Origin: Arthrobacter zhangbolii
Lineage (GTDB): Bacteria; Actinomycetota; Actinomycetes; Actinomycetales; Micrococcaceae
Length of the DNA stretch: 64,000 nucleotides
Direction: 5' to 3'
NCBI RefSeq assembly: GCF_022869865.1
Contig: NZ_CP094984.1
Span: 1,364,001 to 1,428,000, forward strand
Below are positions 56,280-64,000 of the stretch, piece by piece. The notes beneath the pieces were generated by a model that was given only the letters and a program-made list of their open reading frames with translations, made no database searches and had not been told where the DNA came from. The translations under genes were made by a program, and so were the position numbers. Position 1 is the first letter of the stretch; every line of letters begins with the position of its first letter.

Positions 56280-57407
56280 TTAGGAACTGCGCCTGACCGC
56301 GGAGTGGGCGAGTGCCTCCAGCGCCGCCCGGGACACTTCGTCCACGGGCAGGGCCTCCAGCGCGGCGAATGCAGCTTCGGTGTGGCTGCTGATCAGGGCT
56401 TCGGTGGCCGCCAGGGCCCCGCTGTCCTCGATGATGCTGCGAAGGACCTGCACGCCGTCGTCATCCAGGCCCGGGTCCCCCAGCCGGAGGGTGATCTCCC
56501 GGCGCGCAGTCTCCCCGCCTCCGCACAGGGCATAGGCAATCAGCACTGTGCGCTTGCCTTCGCGCAGGTCATCGCCCGCAGGTTTCCCTGTTGTCTGCGG
56601 ATCGCCGAAGACACCGAGAACGTCGTCGCGAAGCTGGAAGGCTTCGCCGAGGGGGAGGGCGAAGCGTGAGTATGCCGCCAGCAGTTCCTCATTGGCACCG
56701 GCCAGTGCGCCGCCCAGGGCCAGGGGATGTTCGGTGGTGTACTTGGCGGCCTTGTAACGCAGGATGTTCCGGGCCCGGACGACGGCGCGTTCAGGCTCGT
56801 GGCTGGGACCGACCACCTCTTCAAGGATGTCCAGATACTGGCCGGCCATCACCTCGGTGCGCATCCGGTTGAAAATGCGGCGGGCGGTGGTGCCGTGCGC
56901 CGCAGGTACCCCGACCGCCGAGAACATTTCCTCGCTGAGCGCGAGGCAGAGATCTCCGGCGAGGATGCCCGCGGAAGAACCGAAGTGTGATCCGTCCAGG
57001 TGCCAGTTGGCGTCCCGGTGCGCGAGCGAAAACGTGCGGTGCACGCTTGGGCCGCCGCGGCGCGTGTCGGACCGGTCAATGATGTCGTCATGGATCAGGG
57101 CCGCACTCTGGAAGAGTTCCAGGGCCACCCCTGCGCGTACGGCGGCGGTATCCAGCGGTGCTCCGCCCGCTCCCCGCCAGCCCCAGTACGCCAACAGGGC
57201 GCGGAGGCGTTTGCCGCCGCGGGACAGGTTGTGTACCGCCTCCAGCAGCGGCAGTGCTTCCTCGGATACATCGGAAAGGACCGCATGCTGCGTTGCCAGG
57301 AAGTCTTCCAGTTCCCCGGCGAGCAGGGTGCGGTAGGCGGCCTGCTCCTGCTCCGCGGTGGAGATGTCCTGGCTGCGGGGGGCGGGGGTGGACGGGATGT
57401 TAGCCAT
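56280..57407 (-). CDS. idsA: Polyprenyl diphosphate synthase (geranylgeranyl-type)
   Basis: A 375-residue isoprenoid chain-elongating enzyme. The first Asp-rich motif is DDIIDRSD (Asp107, Asp108, Asp111), with GGKRLRALL upstream and the second motif in QLRDDVLGVFGD followed by TGKPAGDDLREGKRTVLIA. Product length cannot be read with certainty; geranylgeranyl diphosphate for carotenoids or menaquinone is typical of actinobacterial IdsA. It starts 3 nt after the lipoprotein stop, so the two form one operon. The symbol is given by family similarity and locus (Rv2173). Confidence 0.88.
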   Translation of the reverse strand: MANIPSTPAPRSQDISTAEQEQAAYRTLLAGELEDFLATQHAVLSDVSEEALPLLEAVHNLSRGGKRLRALLAYWGWRGAGGAPLDTAAVRAGVALELFQSAALIHDDIIDRSDTRRGGPSVHRTFSLAHRDANWHLDGSHFGSSAGILAGDLCLALSEEMFSAVGVPAAHGTTARRIFNRMRTEVMAGQYLDILEEVVGPSHEPERAVVRARNILRYKAAKYTTEHPLALGGALAGANEELLAAYSRFALPLGEAFQLRDDVLGVFGDPQTTGKPAGDDLREGKRTVLIAYALCGGGETARREITLRLGDPGLDDDGVQVLRSIIEDSGALAATEALISSHTEAAFAALEALPVDEVSRAALEALAHSAVRRSS

Positions 57408-57410
57408 AAC

Positions 57411-57923
57411 TTATTCCACCGACTCGGTGAGGACGGTGGCGCCGACGGTCACCGTGGACGGCTCACCGGTCCGGGCGGTCACAGTCACGTTTACGGTTTC
57501 CGGTTCAGCTGCGCCGGTGCGGATGTAATCACGCGATGCCGGGGCGCCGGCCGCGGACTCGGCGGCAGTGAACCCCTGAGCCGTGAGCGCCTTGTCATAG
57601 AAGGCGAAGACATCGGCGGCCGGCGCCGTTGTGGTTTCCACCAGCACGGCACTGACCTGCGTGCCGGTCCGGTCCACGGTGCTGGAACGGATCTCGGCAC
57701 CGTCCATCACAGGGATCAGCGTGGTGGGGAAGCCGTCCGCCAGGGCGACCGGTGACGCGGAGGCGCTCGGGGTGGAGGCGGGTCCGGACTGTGCCGGCAG
57801 GGAGGCGCCGGCGGTTTGGCTTGCGGCCGCCGAGGCGGGGGAGTCCGTGCCGCCTTCCTCGGTGCACCCGGCAGCAACCAGGAGAAGAACAACGGCAGAG
57901 AGCGCAGTCAGGGACTTTTTCAT
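57411..57923 (-). CDS. Putative lipoprotein
   Basis: A 170-residue exported protein. MKKSLTALSAVVLLLVAAGC ends in a lipobox with Cys20, followed by a Ser/Ala/Pro-rich linker and a small globular part (about 65-170) containing VFAFYDKALTAQGF. No characterised family is recognised; its place beside idsA and dinB is shared by related genomes. A TAGACT -10 box (57966-57961, reverse) gives a leader of about 30 nt. Confidence 0.82.
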   Translation of the reverse strand: MKKSLTALSAVVLLLVAAGCTEEGGTDSPASAAASQTAGASLPAQSGPASTPSASASPVALADGFPTTLIPVMDGAEIRSSTVDRTGTQVSAVLVETTTAPAADVFAFYDKALTAQGFTAAESAAGAPASRDYIRTGAAEPETVNVTVTARTGEPSTVTVGATVLTESVE

Positions 57924-57960
57924 TGATTTCCACTCGGTGGGGGGCAGGGTCCTGCACCCA

Positions 57961-57966
57961 AGTCTA
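57961..57966 (-). promoter_or_regulatory. -10 box of the lipoprotein-idsA operon
   Basis: TAGACT on the reverse strand, 37 nt upstream of the lipoprotein ATG. Confidence 0.45.
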
Positions 57967-58014
57967 GGTGACCGCCGCAGCTGGGCAGGAAGGCGGACCG
58001 GGGGTGCCGATAGC

Positions 58015-58020
58015 TACCAT
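58015..58020 (+). promoter_or_regulatory. -10 box, leaderless start of dinB
   Basis: TACCAT is exactly 6 nt before the GTG at 58027. Confidence 0.5.
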
Positions 58021-58026
58021 GAAGGG

Positions 58027-59277
58027 GTGAGTACTGGCCCCGACGGCGGCAGCGGCAACCGCGACTGCACCATCCTGCATGTGGACATGGATGCCTTTTA
58101 TGTGTCCGTGGAATTGCTGAAGCGCCCCGACCTCGTAGGCAAGCCCGTGATCGTTGGCGGATTGGGCGGCCGGTCCGTGGTCCTTTCCGCGTCCTATGAG
58201 GCACGGCGCTATGGAGTCCGTTCGGCCATGCCGATGGCCGTGGCACGGCGCCAGTGCCCGCAGGCCACAGTGCTGGAACCGCACCAGGAGGTCTACCGCT
58301 CCTTCAGCAGGAAGCTGATGGAGATTTTCGAATCCATTACCCCGCAGGTGGAACAGCTCAGTGTCGATGAGGCTTTCCTGGACATCTCCGGATCCATGCG
58401 CAGACTGGGTGCGCCAAGGGAGATTGGCGAGCTGATTCGCGAACGGGTGGCAGCTGAGATGGGGATGACGGCAAGTGTCGGTATTGCCGCCACGAAATTC
58501 GTGGCCAAAATCGCCTCCACACGGTGCAAACCCAACGGGCTGCTCCTGGTTCCCAAAGAGCAGACCGTGGACTTCCTGCACACTCTGGACGTCTCCGCGC
58601 TGTGGGGAGTGGGAGCCAAGACGCGCGAGGTGCTGGCCCGGGTTGGTATTGCCACTGTTGCTGACGTGGCCAATACCCCGCCGAGTGTTCTCCGCCGTCT
58701 GCTCGGCGCGGTGGGTGATCACGTGTACGAACTTTCCTGGGGGCGGGATGCCCGTCAGGTGACCCCTGTCCGGAAGGAAAAAAGCATCGGTGCAGAGGAA
58801 ACCTTCGCCCGGGACGTAAGTGATGACGAGGTGCTGCGAACCGAGCTGCTGCGCCTGGCCCACCGCAGCGCCGTCCGGCTGCGTGCCGCCGGCCTGCAGT
58901 GCCGGGCGGTATCCCTGAAGCTTCGGTACACGGATTTCACCACGCTGACCCGCAGCCGCACCCTGACCGAGCCGGTGGACAGTGCGCAGATGATTTACGA
59001 GGCGGCCAGGGGCCTGCTCACTGCCTTGGGGAAGCGGCCGCAAAGCGTGCGCCTCATCGGACTCCGGGCCGAGCAGCTGGAGCCGGCGCAGGGTGCGGCC
59101 ATGCAGCTGACCCTGGACGGACGGGAAGACAACTGGCGCGCCACGGAGGACGCGCTCGACCGCATCAACCGGCGGTTCGGTGAGATGGGGGTAGTCCCTG
59201 CCCGGCTGATTGCCCCGGCCCGGCCGCGCACGCCGGACGGCGGGGAAGCGTCCCCGGCGGGCGGAGCCGGGGCCTGA
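58027..59277 (+). CDS. dinB: DNA polymerase IV (Y family)
   Basis: A 416-residue translesion polymerase. Catalytic carboxylates are Asp20 and Asp22 in LHVDMDAFYVSVEL and Asp114/Glu115 in SVDEAFLDISG. The thumb has TRCKPNGLLLV and GVGAKTREVLARVGI, and the little-finger domain starts at VRKEKSIGAEETFARDV. The short C-terminal end contains no clear beta-clamp motif other than MQLTLDG. GTG 58027 is chosen because of the -10 box 6 nt upstream and the short N-terminus before the catalytic motif; longer upstream frames are not conserved. Confidence 0.94.
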   Translation: MSTGPDGGSGNRDCTILHVDMDAFYVSVELLKRPDLVGKPVIVGGLGGRSVVLSASYEARRYGVRSAMPMAVARRQCPQATVLEPHQEVYRSFSRKLMEIFESITPQVEQLSVDEAFLDISGSMRRLGAPREIGELIRERVAAEMGMTASVGIAATKFVAKIASTRCKPNGLLLVPKEQTVDFLHTLDVSALWGVGAKTREVLARVGIATVADVANTPPSVLRRLLGAVGDHVYELSWGRDARQVTPVRKEKSIGAEETFARDVSDDEVLRTELLRLAHRSAVRLRAAGLQCRAVSLKLRYTDFTTLTRSRTLTEPVDSAQMIYEAARGLLTALGKRPQSVRLIGLRAEQLEPAQGAAMQLTLDGREDNWRATEDALDRINRRFGEMGVVPARLIAPARPRTPDGGEASPAGGAGA

Positions 59278-59465
59278 GCGGCGGTCGGTGACGGCTGGCG
59301 ACGTACCCTGGAACGAATAGGTACATGCGCCGCTTTCGTGGCGACCCGTTGCACCCTATCCTTGGAATAAGTGCAAAGCAGCATCGGGCCTGCGCAGGGA
59401 ACATCCGGCGCCACACGTTCGTTGGCTGGTTTACAGGGGCAAAATCGGACGGCAAGGAGGCAGCA

Positions 59466-59840
59466 ATGGCACTCTCGGAACACGAGCAGCGCTTGCTGGA
59501 TCAACTGGAGCAGCAATTACACGCCGAGGACCCGAAATTCGCGAATTCGATGGCGACGTCGGCCGGGCGGGGTATCTCGACCAGGCGCATCGTGCTTGGT
59601 GCCTTGTTAGCGGTTGTGGGACTGGCGGTACTGTTGCTGGGCATTACTGAAGCCGGCATTGCCGTGGGGGTGGTCGGATTCCTCGTCATGGGTGCCGGGG
59701 TCTATTACGCGACCACGCGCGGACGGAAGAACCCGCCGAAAGCCGCAGATGGCCGGACGGAACGGCAACCCACTGCGCAGCGCGGGTTCATGAACAACCT
59801 CGAAAACAAATGGGACGAGCGCAAGCGCGACCAGCCGTAA
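59466..59840 (+). CDS. DUF3040 membrane protein
   Basis: A 124-residue protein of the DUF3040 family, common upstream of the actinobacterial dcw cluster (Rv2169c). The conserved start is MALSEHEQRLLDQLEQQLHAEDPKF, followed by two hydrophobic segments (about 41-63 and 65-84) and a basic tail. ATG 59466 has AAGGAGG immediately upstream. Function unknown. A strong terminator follows. Confidence 0.93.
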   Translation: MALSEHEQRLLDQLEQQLHAEDPKFANSMATSAGRGISTRRIVLGALLAVVGLAVLLLGITEAGIAVGVVGFLVMGAGVYYATTRGRKNPPKAADGRTERQPTAQRGFMNNLENKWDERKRDQP

Positions 59841-59884
59841 GCGGCCGTACCGGCCAGGCCCCTGGGCCGAAGCGCTGATCCCGG

Positions 59885-59913
59885 AAAAAGACCCGCTACG
59901 GCGGGTCTTTTTT
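59885..59913 (+). terminator. Terminator after DUF3040 gene
   Basis: AAAAAGACCCGC/GCGGGTCTTTTT stem (59885-59896 with 59901-59912) with a TACG loop and T-run. Confidence 0.95.
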
Positions 59914-59946
59914 TATGCCCCGGACGCGTACACCGTGTTGAATTCC

Positions 59947-59962
59947 CTCCACCTCGCTCCAC
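59947..59962 (-). promoter_or_regulatory. Inverted pair of MraZ-like boxes
   Basis: On the reverse strand GTGGAG occurs at 59962-59957 and 59952-59947, exactly 10 bp apart, the same spacing as the direct boxes at the mraZ promoter 85-105 bp downstream. Confidence 0.5.
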
Positions 59963-59970
59963 CGGCAGGT

Positions 59971-59994
59971 ATCCGCGGAATTTCGCGGATTTTT
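59971..59994 (+). terminator. Second terminator-like hairpin upstream of mraZ
   Basis: ATCCGCG (59971-59977) pairs with CGCGGAT (59984-59990), followed by TTTT. It adds a second barrier before the dcw promoter. Confidence 0.6.
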
Positions 59995-60030
59995 GAATCC
60001 GACGCGCCCGGAATCCAACACGCCAGAGCG

Positions 60031-60062
60031 TTGACTGTGGAGGGAAGTGGAGTAAAGTGGGG
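60031..60062 (+). promoter_or_regulatory. mraZ promoter with three direct MraZ boxes
   Basis: TTGACT (60031-60036) and TAAAGT (60053-60058) form a promoter with 16-nt spacing. GTGG(A/G)G boxes start at 60037, 60047 and 60057, each 10 bp apart, covering the spacer and the -10. This is the classic MraZ autorepression array. Confidence 0.85.
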
Positions 60063-60124
60063 GACATAAGAGGGTAGGGGCGGTACTCGAGGGGTTTGCC
60101 CCCAATCAGACGGGGTGGTGACTG

Positions 60125-60556
60125 ATGTTCCTGGGAACACATTCGCCGCGTCTGGATGAGAAGGGGCGGCTGATCCTGCCGGCCAAGTTCCGCGAGGAAC
60201 TGGCTGACGGCCTCGTCCTGACCAGAGGTCAGGAACGCTGCATCTACGTCTTCAGCCAGAAGGAATTCGAACGGGTCCACGACCAGATGAGGGAAGCTCC
60301 ACTTTCCTCCCGCCAGGCGCGTGACTACATTCGGGTCTTTCTGTCCGGAGCCTCCGACGAAGTACCAGACAAGCAGGGCCGGGTCACCATTCCGCCGGCA
60401 CTGCGGACGTACGCAGGACTCGGACGCGAACTGGCCGTCATCGGCGCAGGCACACGGGCCGAGATCTGGGATGCGGGAGCCTGGCAGAACTACCTGGAAG
60501 AACAGGAGACCGCATTCTCGGAAACCGACGAGGACGCGATTCCCGGAATCTTCTAG
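60125..60556 (+). CDS. mraZ: Transcriptional regulator MraZ
   Basis: A 143-residue DNA-binding protein opening the division and cell-wall (dcw) cluster. Two SpoVT/AbrB-like repeats are visible: [23 protein letters not shown] and [16 protein letters not shown]. MraZ forms a ring-shaped oligomer that binds direct repeats upstream and represses its own operon; matching boxes lie at 60037-60062. The ATG at 60125 lies about 60 nt downstream of the predicted transcription start. Confidence 0.95.
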   Translation: MFLGTHSPRLDEKGRLILPAKFREELADGLVLTRGQERCIYVFSQKEFERVHDQMREAPLSSRQARDYIRVFLSGASDEVPDKQGRVTIPPALRTYAGLGRELAVIGAGTRAEIWDAGAWQNYLEEQETAFSETDEDAIPGIF

Positions 60557-60759
60557 CAGCACCGGACCCCACCGGCAGGCACCGGTCGGATCTTGAATGA
60601 GATCTCCAGCCGCCCCACCGCCGCCCACCTGGCTTCCCTTCCCCGGAGCCAGGCGGCCGGCAGGTGAGGCGCGGATGGGGGTCTGGTTCAAGAACCGCCG
60701 GTTTACCCGCCACCCGCGTTCGATCACACCGGCACCACCACAACCTAAGGAACCCCAAG

Positions 60760-61761
60760 ATGAGCGAAGAGCGCCCCACCGAGGAACGGCATGTTCCGGT
60801 GCTGCGCGACCGCTGCATCAATCTCCTTGCCCCGTCCATTGAGCGTGCCGTCGCGGACCACGGCAGGGCCGTCGTCGTCGACGCAACTCTGGGCATGGGC
60901 GGGCACAGCGAGGCAATGCTGCAGCGTTTTCCGCAGCTCCACCTGATCGGAATCGACCGTGACCAGCAGGCACTGGCCCTGGCAGGCAAGCGGCTGGAGC
61001 CGTTCGCCGACCGGATCGATCTGGTGCACGCGGTCTATGACGAGGTAGCCGACGTGGTTCTCGATCTTGGCTTCGACGGGATCGACGGGGCGCTGTTTGA
61101 CCTGGGCGTCTCGTCCCTGCAGCTTGACGAACGGGACCGTGGTTTCGCCTACTCCTACGACGCGCCGCTGGACATGCGGATGGATACCACCCGCGGACAG
61201 ACCGCGGCCGACGTCGTCAACACTTACAGCGAAGCGGAGCTCGTACGCATCATCCGCAAGTGGGGTGAAGAGAAGTTTGCCGGACGTATCGCCTCGGCAA
61301 TTGCTGCCACACGGGCGGTCAAGCCGTTTACCACCACCGGCGAACTGGTTGAGGCCATCCGGGGTGTGGTGCCGGCCGGTGCTGCACGCACGGGGGGCCA
61401 CCCGGCCAAACGGACCTTCCAGGCGCTGCGCATCGAAGTCAACGAGGAACTGGACGTGCTTGAACGCGCCATTCCTGCCGCGCTTTCCGTACTGAACCTT
61501 GGCGGACGTGTGGTGGTGATGTCCTACCACTCCCTCGAGGACAAGATCGTCAAGGGAGTATTTGCGGCAGGGGCACGCTCCTCGGCGCCCAAGGGCTTCC
61601 CCGTTGAACTTGAACAGCACAAAGCCCAGCTCAAGCGGCTGACCAAGGGCACCGAAGTGCCTACGGAGGAGGAGATCGCGGAGAATCCCCGTGCAGCCTC
61701 CGCCAAGCTGCGGGCAGTAGAACGTATTCGCGAATCCATGGACGGGGCCTGGGAAAAATGA
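60760..61761 (+). CDS. rsmH: 16S rRNA (cytosine-1402 N4)-methyltransferase RsmH
   Basis: A 333-residue enzyme methylating the N4 of C1402 in 16S rRNA. The start [15 protein letters not shown] has AAGGA upstream. The SAM motif [14 protein letters not shown] lies near residue 45, then [30 protein letters not shown], and [19 protein letters not shown] plus [13 protein letters not shown] near the C-terminus. The 203-nt gap after mraZ contains no recognisable element. The ATGA overlap with the next gene shows coupling. Confidence 0.95.
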   Translation: MSEERPTEERHVPVLRDRCINLLAPSIERAVADHGRAVVVDATLGMGGHSEAMLQRFPQLHLIGIDRDQQALALAGKRLEPFADRIDLVHAVYDEVADVVLDLGFDGIDGALFDLGVSSLQLDERDRGFAYSYDAPLDMRMDTTRGQTAADVVNTYSEAELVRIIRKWGEEKFAGRIASAIAATRAVKPFTTTGELVEAIRGVVPAGAARTGGHPAKRTFQALRIEVNEELDVLERAIPAALSVLNLGGRVVVMSYHSLEDKIVKGVFAAGARSSAPKGFPVELEQHKAQLKRLTKGTEVPTEEEIAENPRAASAKLRAVERIRESMDGAWEK

Positions 61762-62468
61762 GTGAACGTCGGCCAACGGCCCGATACCGTACTTCTGCCG
61801 CGAATGCCGTAGTAGGCAATACGGCACGTGCCCTTGACTGGGATACAGCCCCGGCGTCTGAGCCGGCTGCGCCCAGACGCCGCACACCGCTCTCCCTGGT
61901 TCCCGCTGCTGCCGGGAGGAAACGGGCTCCGTTTGCCGTTTTCTGCTTCGCCGCGCTGGTGCTTGGTCTCGCCTCCGTGCTGCTGCTCAACATCTCCGTA
62001 TCCAGCGGCCAGTACGAACTGGTGGAGCTGCAAAGCCAGAAAACCGAACTTACCCAGCGCAACGAGGCGCTGACGCAGGAAATCGAGAACCATCAGGCAC
62101 CCCAGGTCTTGGCGGCAGCGGCCGGGGAACTCGGTATGGTCTCCTCGCCGTCCTTCGGCACCATTGATCTGCAGACGCTCACCGTCACCGGAACCCCCGA
62201 ACCGGCCAAGGACGGCGATCCGGCACCCGCGCAGATCGGCGCGCCCAGCGTCCTGACCCAGCCGATCACCCCGGCGCCTTCCGTGAATCCGGAACCGGCG
62301 CCGGATACTGTGAGGGCAGCCGAGGCAAAGGAAGAGGCAGCCGCGCAGGAGGCCGCTGCCGCCGCAGCGGCAGCGGAGGACGGGCCGGAACCGGCACCCG
62401 AGACCGTTGTGGAAGCGGACCTGAACGGCGGAACCATTCCTGCTCCGGTCCAGAGAAGCGGAAACTGA
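61758..62468 (+). CDS. FtsL-like cell division protein
   Basis: A 236-residue single-pass membrane protein. The cytoplasmic N-terminus (about 1-55) is basic; the transmembrane helix is about 58-78 ([20 protein letters not shown]); a coiled coil follows (about 82-115: [26 protein letters not shown]), which is the FtsL/DivIC-like part. The C-terminal half is a Pro/Ala/Glu-rich extension. Position between rsmH and ftsI matches ftsL (Rv2164c). Start ATG overlaps the rsmH stop by 4 nt. Confidence 0.87.
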   Translation: MSERRPTARYRTSAANAVVGNTARALDWDTAPASEPAAPRRRTPLSLVPAAAGRKRAPFAVFCFAALVLGLASVLLLNISVSSGQYELVELQSQKTELTQRNEALTQEIENHQAPQVLAAAAGELGMVSSPSFGTIDLQTLTVTGTPEPAKDGDPAPAQIGAPSVLTQPITPAPSVNPEPAPDTVRAAEAKEEAAAQEAAAAAAAAEDGPEPAPETVVEADLNGGTIPAPVQRSGN

Positions 62469-62513
62469 AACAGGCCGGCAGGCATCAACTTTAGGTATTA
62501 ACGAGGACACGTT

Positions 62514-64000
62514 GTGGCACAGACATCCGGCCCGAACAACCACAGGGTGGCCCTCGTTGCCAAGCGGCTGCGGATAGGACTGGTCGCGGCCCTCGTTCTC
62601 CTGACCGTCCTGGGGCTCCGGCTTTTCCATGTCCAGGCCCTGGATCCGGCCGGCATGGCCGAAGACGCCGTCGCCAACCGGCTCACCACCGTTAGTGTCC
62701 CGGCCCTCCGCGGAAGCATCCTCGACGCCAACGGCAACTATCTGGCCCGCAGTGTGGAACGCTTCGACATTGTGGTGGATCAGCGGCTGTCACAGCCCTA
62801 CGCCGAGGACGAGGTTTTCCAGCGCCGGGACTCCGAAGGCGTGCTGCAGGACATTACCTTTGACCAGGGTTTCGAGGAGCTCGCGGCGATCCTGGGCCAG
62901 GACACCGGGACCCTGCGTTCCTCGGTACTGGGGGAGAAGGGATTCAACTTCGTTGCCAAGACCGTCACCCCGGAAATCAAGGAGAAGGTCCTGGCAGTCA
63001 AATTCCCCGGCATCTACGCGGACCGGACCACGCTGCGCACCTATCCCTCCGGTGCGGTTGCCGGGTCCATCGTGGGTTTCCTGGGCACTGAAGGCGCCCA
63101 GGAAGGCCTTGAACTGACGCAGGATGAGATCCTCGCGGGTAAAGCCGGCAGCAAAACCTATGAAATCGGCGGGGACGGCATCCGGATTCCGTACGCCACC
63201 AACGAGGATGAGCCCGTGCAGGACGGGCAGTCCATCAAGCTCAGCATTGACCAGGACCTGCAGTGGTTCTCACAGCAGACCATCTCCGCCCAGGTGGAGG
63301 AATACAACGCCGAGTGGGGCAACATCGTTGTGATGGAGGCGGAAACGGGCAGGGTGGTTGCCCTCGCCGAGTCCACCACCGTGGACCCCAACAACCCGGG
63401 TGCCACGCCCGCCGAGTCCCGCAAGGCGCGGACCGTGACGGATTCCTTCGAACCGGGATCCACCACCAAGGTCATTACCATGGCTGCCGCAATCGAAGAG
63501 GGCCTGATCACCCCGGAATCACAGTTCGCCATCGGCCCGAACTACACCGTGGACGGTCAGACATTCAAAGACGCCGCACCGCACGGCGACCTCCGGATGA
63601 CGGCCTCAGGGGTGCTGGCGAAGTCCCTGAACACCGGAACCGTGATGATCGGGCAGCAGCTCACGCCGCGCGAACGCTACGACTGGCTGCGGAAGTTCGG
63701 CATCGGCCAGCCCCTGAACGTGGGGCTGAACGGGGAAACCTCGGGCATACTCTCCGATCCCGACGAATGGGACACCCGGCAGCAGTACACAGTGCTCTTC
63801 GGCCAGGGGCTGACACAGACAGCCCTGCACACTGCCAGTGTCTACCAGACCATTGCCAACGACGGCGTGCGGATTCCGCCCAGCATCATCGACTCCGTGA
63901 TCGATGAGGATGGTACCGAGAAGCCGGTTGAAAAACCTGAGGCAACCCGCGTTGTGTCCAAGGAGACAGCCGGGGAGGTCCGGCGCATGCTGGAGACCGT
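62514..64000 (+). CDS. ftsI: Penicillin-binding protein 2/FtsI, partial (3' end outside window)
   Basis: At least 495 residues of the division-specific transpeptidase. The start is GTG at 62514 with GAGGA upstream; the transmembrane segment is about 22-38 (IGLVAALVLLTVLGLRL), followed by the dimerisation region and a penicillin-binding domain. The catalytic SxxK is Ser316-Thr-Thr-Lys319 (FEPGSTTKVIT) and SxN is Ser371-Leu-Asn373. The KTG motif would lie beyond the window end. It forms septal peptidoglycan cross-links and is part of the dcw cluster. Confidence 0.95.
   Translation, partial: MAQTSGPNNHRVALVAKRLRIGLVAALVLLTVLGLRLFHVQALDPAGMAEDAVANRLTTVSVPALRGSILDANGNYLARSVERFDIVVDQRLSQPYAEDEVFQRRDSEGVLQDITFDQGFEELAAILGQDTGTLRSSVLGEKGFNFVAKTVTPEIKEKVLAVKFPGIYADRTTLRTYPSGAVAGSIVGFLGTEGAQEGLELTQDEILAGKAGSKTYEIGGDGIRIPYATNEDEPVQDGQSIKLSIDQDLQWFSQQTISAQVEEYNAEWGNIVVMEAETGRVVALAESTTVDPNNPGATPAESRKARTVTDSFEPGSTTKVITMAAAIEEGLITPESQFAIGPNYTVDGQTFKDAAPHGDLRMTASGVLAKSLNTGTVMIGQQLTPRERYDWLRKFGIGQPLNVGLNGETSGILSDPDEWDTRQQYTVLFGQGLTQTALHTASVYQTIANDGVRIPPSIIDSVIDEDGTEKPVEKPEATRVVSKETAGEVRRMLET

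Overview
The window is a GC-rich actinobacterial chromosome segment, most like Arthrobacter or a close Micrococcaceae relative. The evidence is the 23S rRNA with the actinobacterial helix-54a insertion, mycothione reductase, GarA, a PASTA Ser/Thr kinase, many GTG/TTG starts, and gene order that matches from memory the Mycobacterium tuberculosis blocks Rv1691-Rv1713, Rv1827-Rv1830 and Rv2163-Rv2178. No phage, transposon, CRISPR array or canonical defence system was seen, and almost all genes belong to recognisable families.

Layout. 1-2420: the 3' two thirds of a 23S rRNA, a 5S rRNA and a strong terminator. 2669-13978: a long forward run with a repeat-rich TPR-like protein, a HAD phosphatase, a small SES-repeat protein, tlyA, nadK, recN, pyrG, two NUDIX hydrolases and xerD. 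14172-25200: a metabolic insert that interrupts the conserved order. It holds the 2-methylcitrate operon (gntR-prpD-prpB-prpC, reverse) with divergent prpE, then a CitAB/DcuSR-type two-component system divergent from a DctA-type dicarboxylate carrier, then a GNAT gene. 25315-32505: parA-like, scpA, scpB, rluB, tyrA, cmk and der. 32747-32820: tRNA-Pro(GGG). 32925-35813: single accessory genes (alpha/beta hydrolase, sugar-dehydrogenase lipoprotein, VOC/DUF4440 fusion). 36013-38542: garA, ftsR-type merR, bifunctional nuclease and a second merR. 38629-51674: a second ParA-like ATPase, pyruvate carboxylase, mycothione reductase, long-chain acyl-CoA ligase, ROK glucokinase, a hydrolase, an acyltransferase and class II DAHP synthase. 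51799-59840: a PASTA kinase at the PknL locus, a LysM/transglycosylase, an Rv2175c-like DNA-binding protein, polyprenyl synthase, a lipoprotein, dinB and a DUF3040 membrane protein. 60125-64000: start of the dcw cell-division cluster (mraZ, rsmH, ftsL-like, ftsI truncated by the window end).

How parts fit together. Propionyl-CoA made by PrpE feeds the 2-methylcitrate cycle, which releases pyruvate and succinate; DctA imports C4-dicarboxylates and pyruvate carboxylase refills oxaloacetate. GarA normally tunes 2-oxoglutarate metabolism under Ser/Thr kinase control, and a PASTA kinase lies 16 kb away. Kinase, LysM hydrolase, polyprenyl synthase and the dcw genes together form a cell-wall and division neighbourhood.

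The most interesting signals are regulatory or repeat-based: two TGTATACA palindromes 63 bp apart in the prp divergent region; direct MraZ boxes on the mraZ promoter plus an inverted pair about 90 bp upstream; a 30-bp tandem repeat that contains the TTG start codon of a small gene; at least five genes starting exactly 6 nt after a TAnnnT -10 box (leaderless mRNAs); a CRP/GlxR-like site before dctA; and an AT-rich 9+9 inverted repeat in a convergent gap. I did not find a clearly undescribed multi-gene system.
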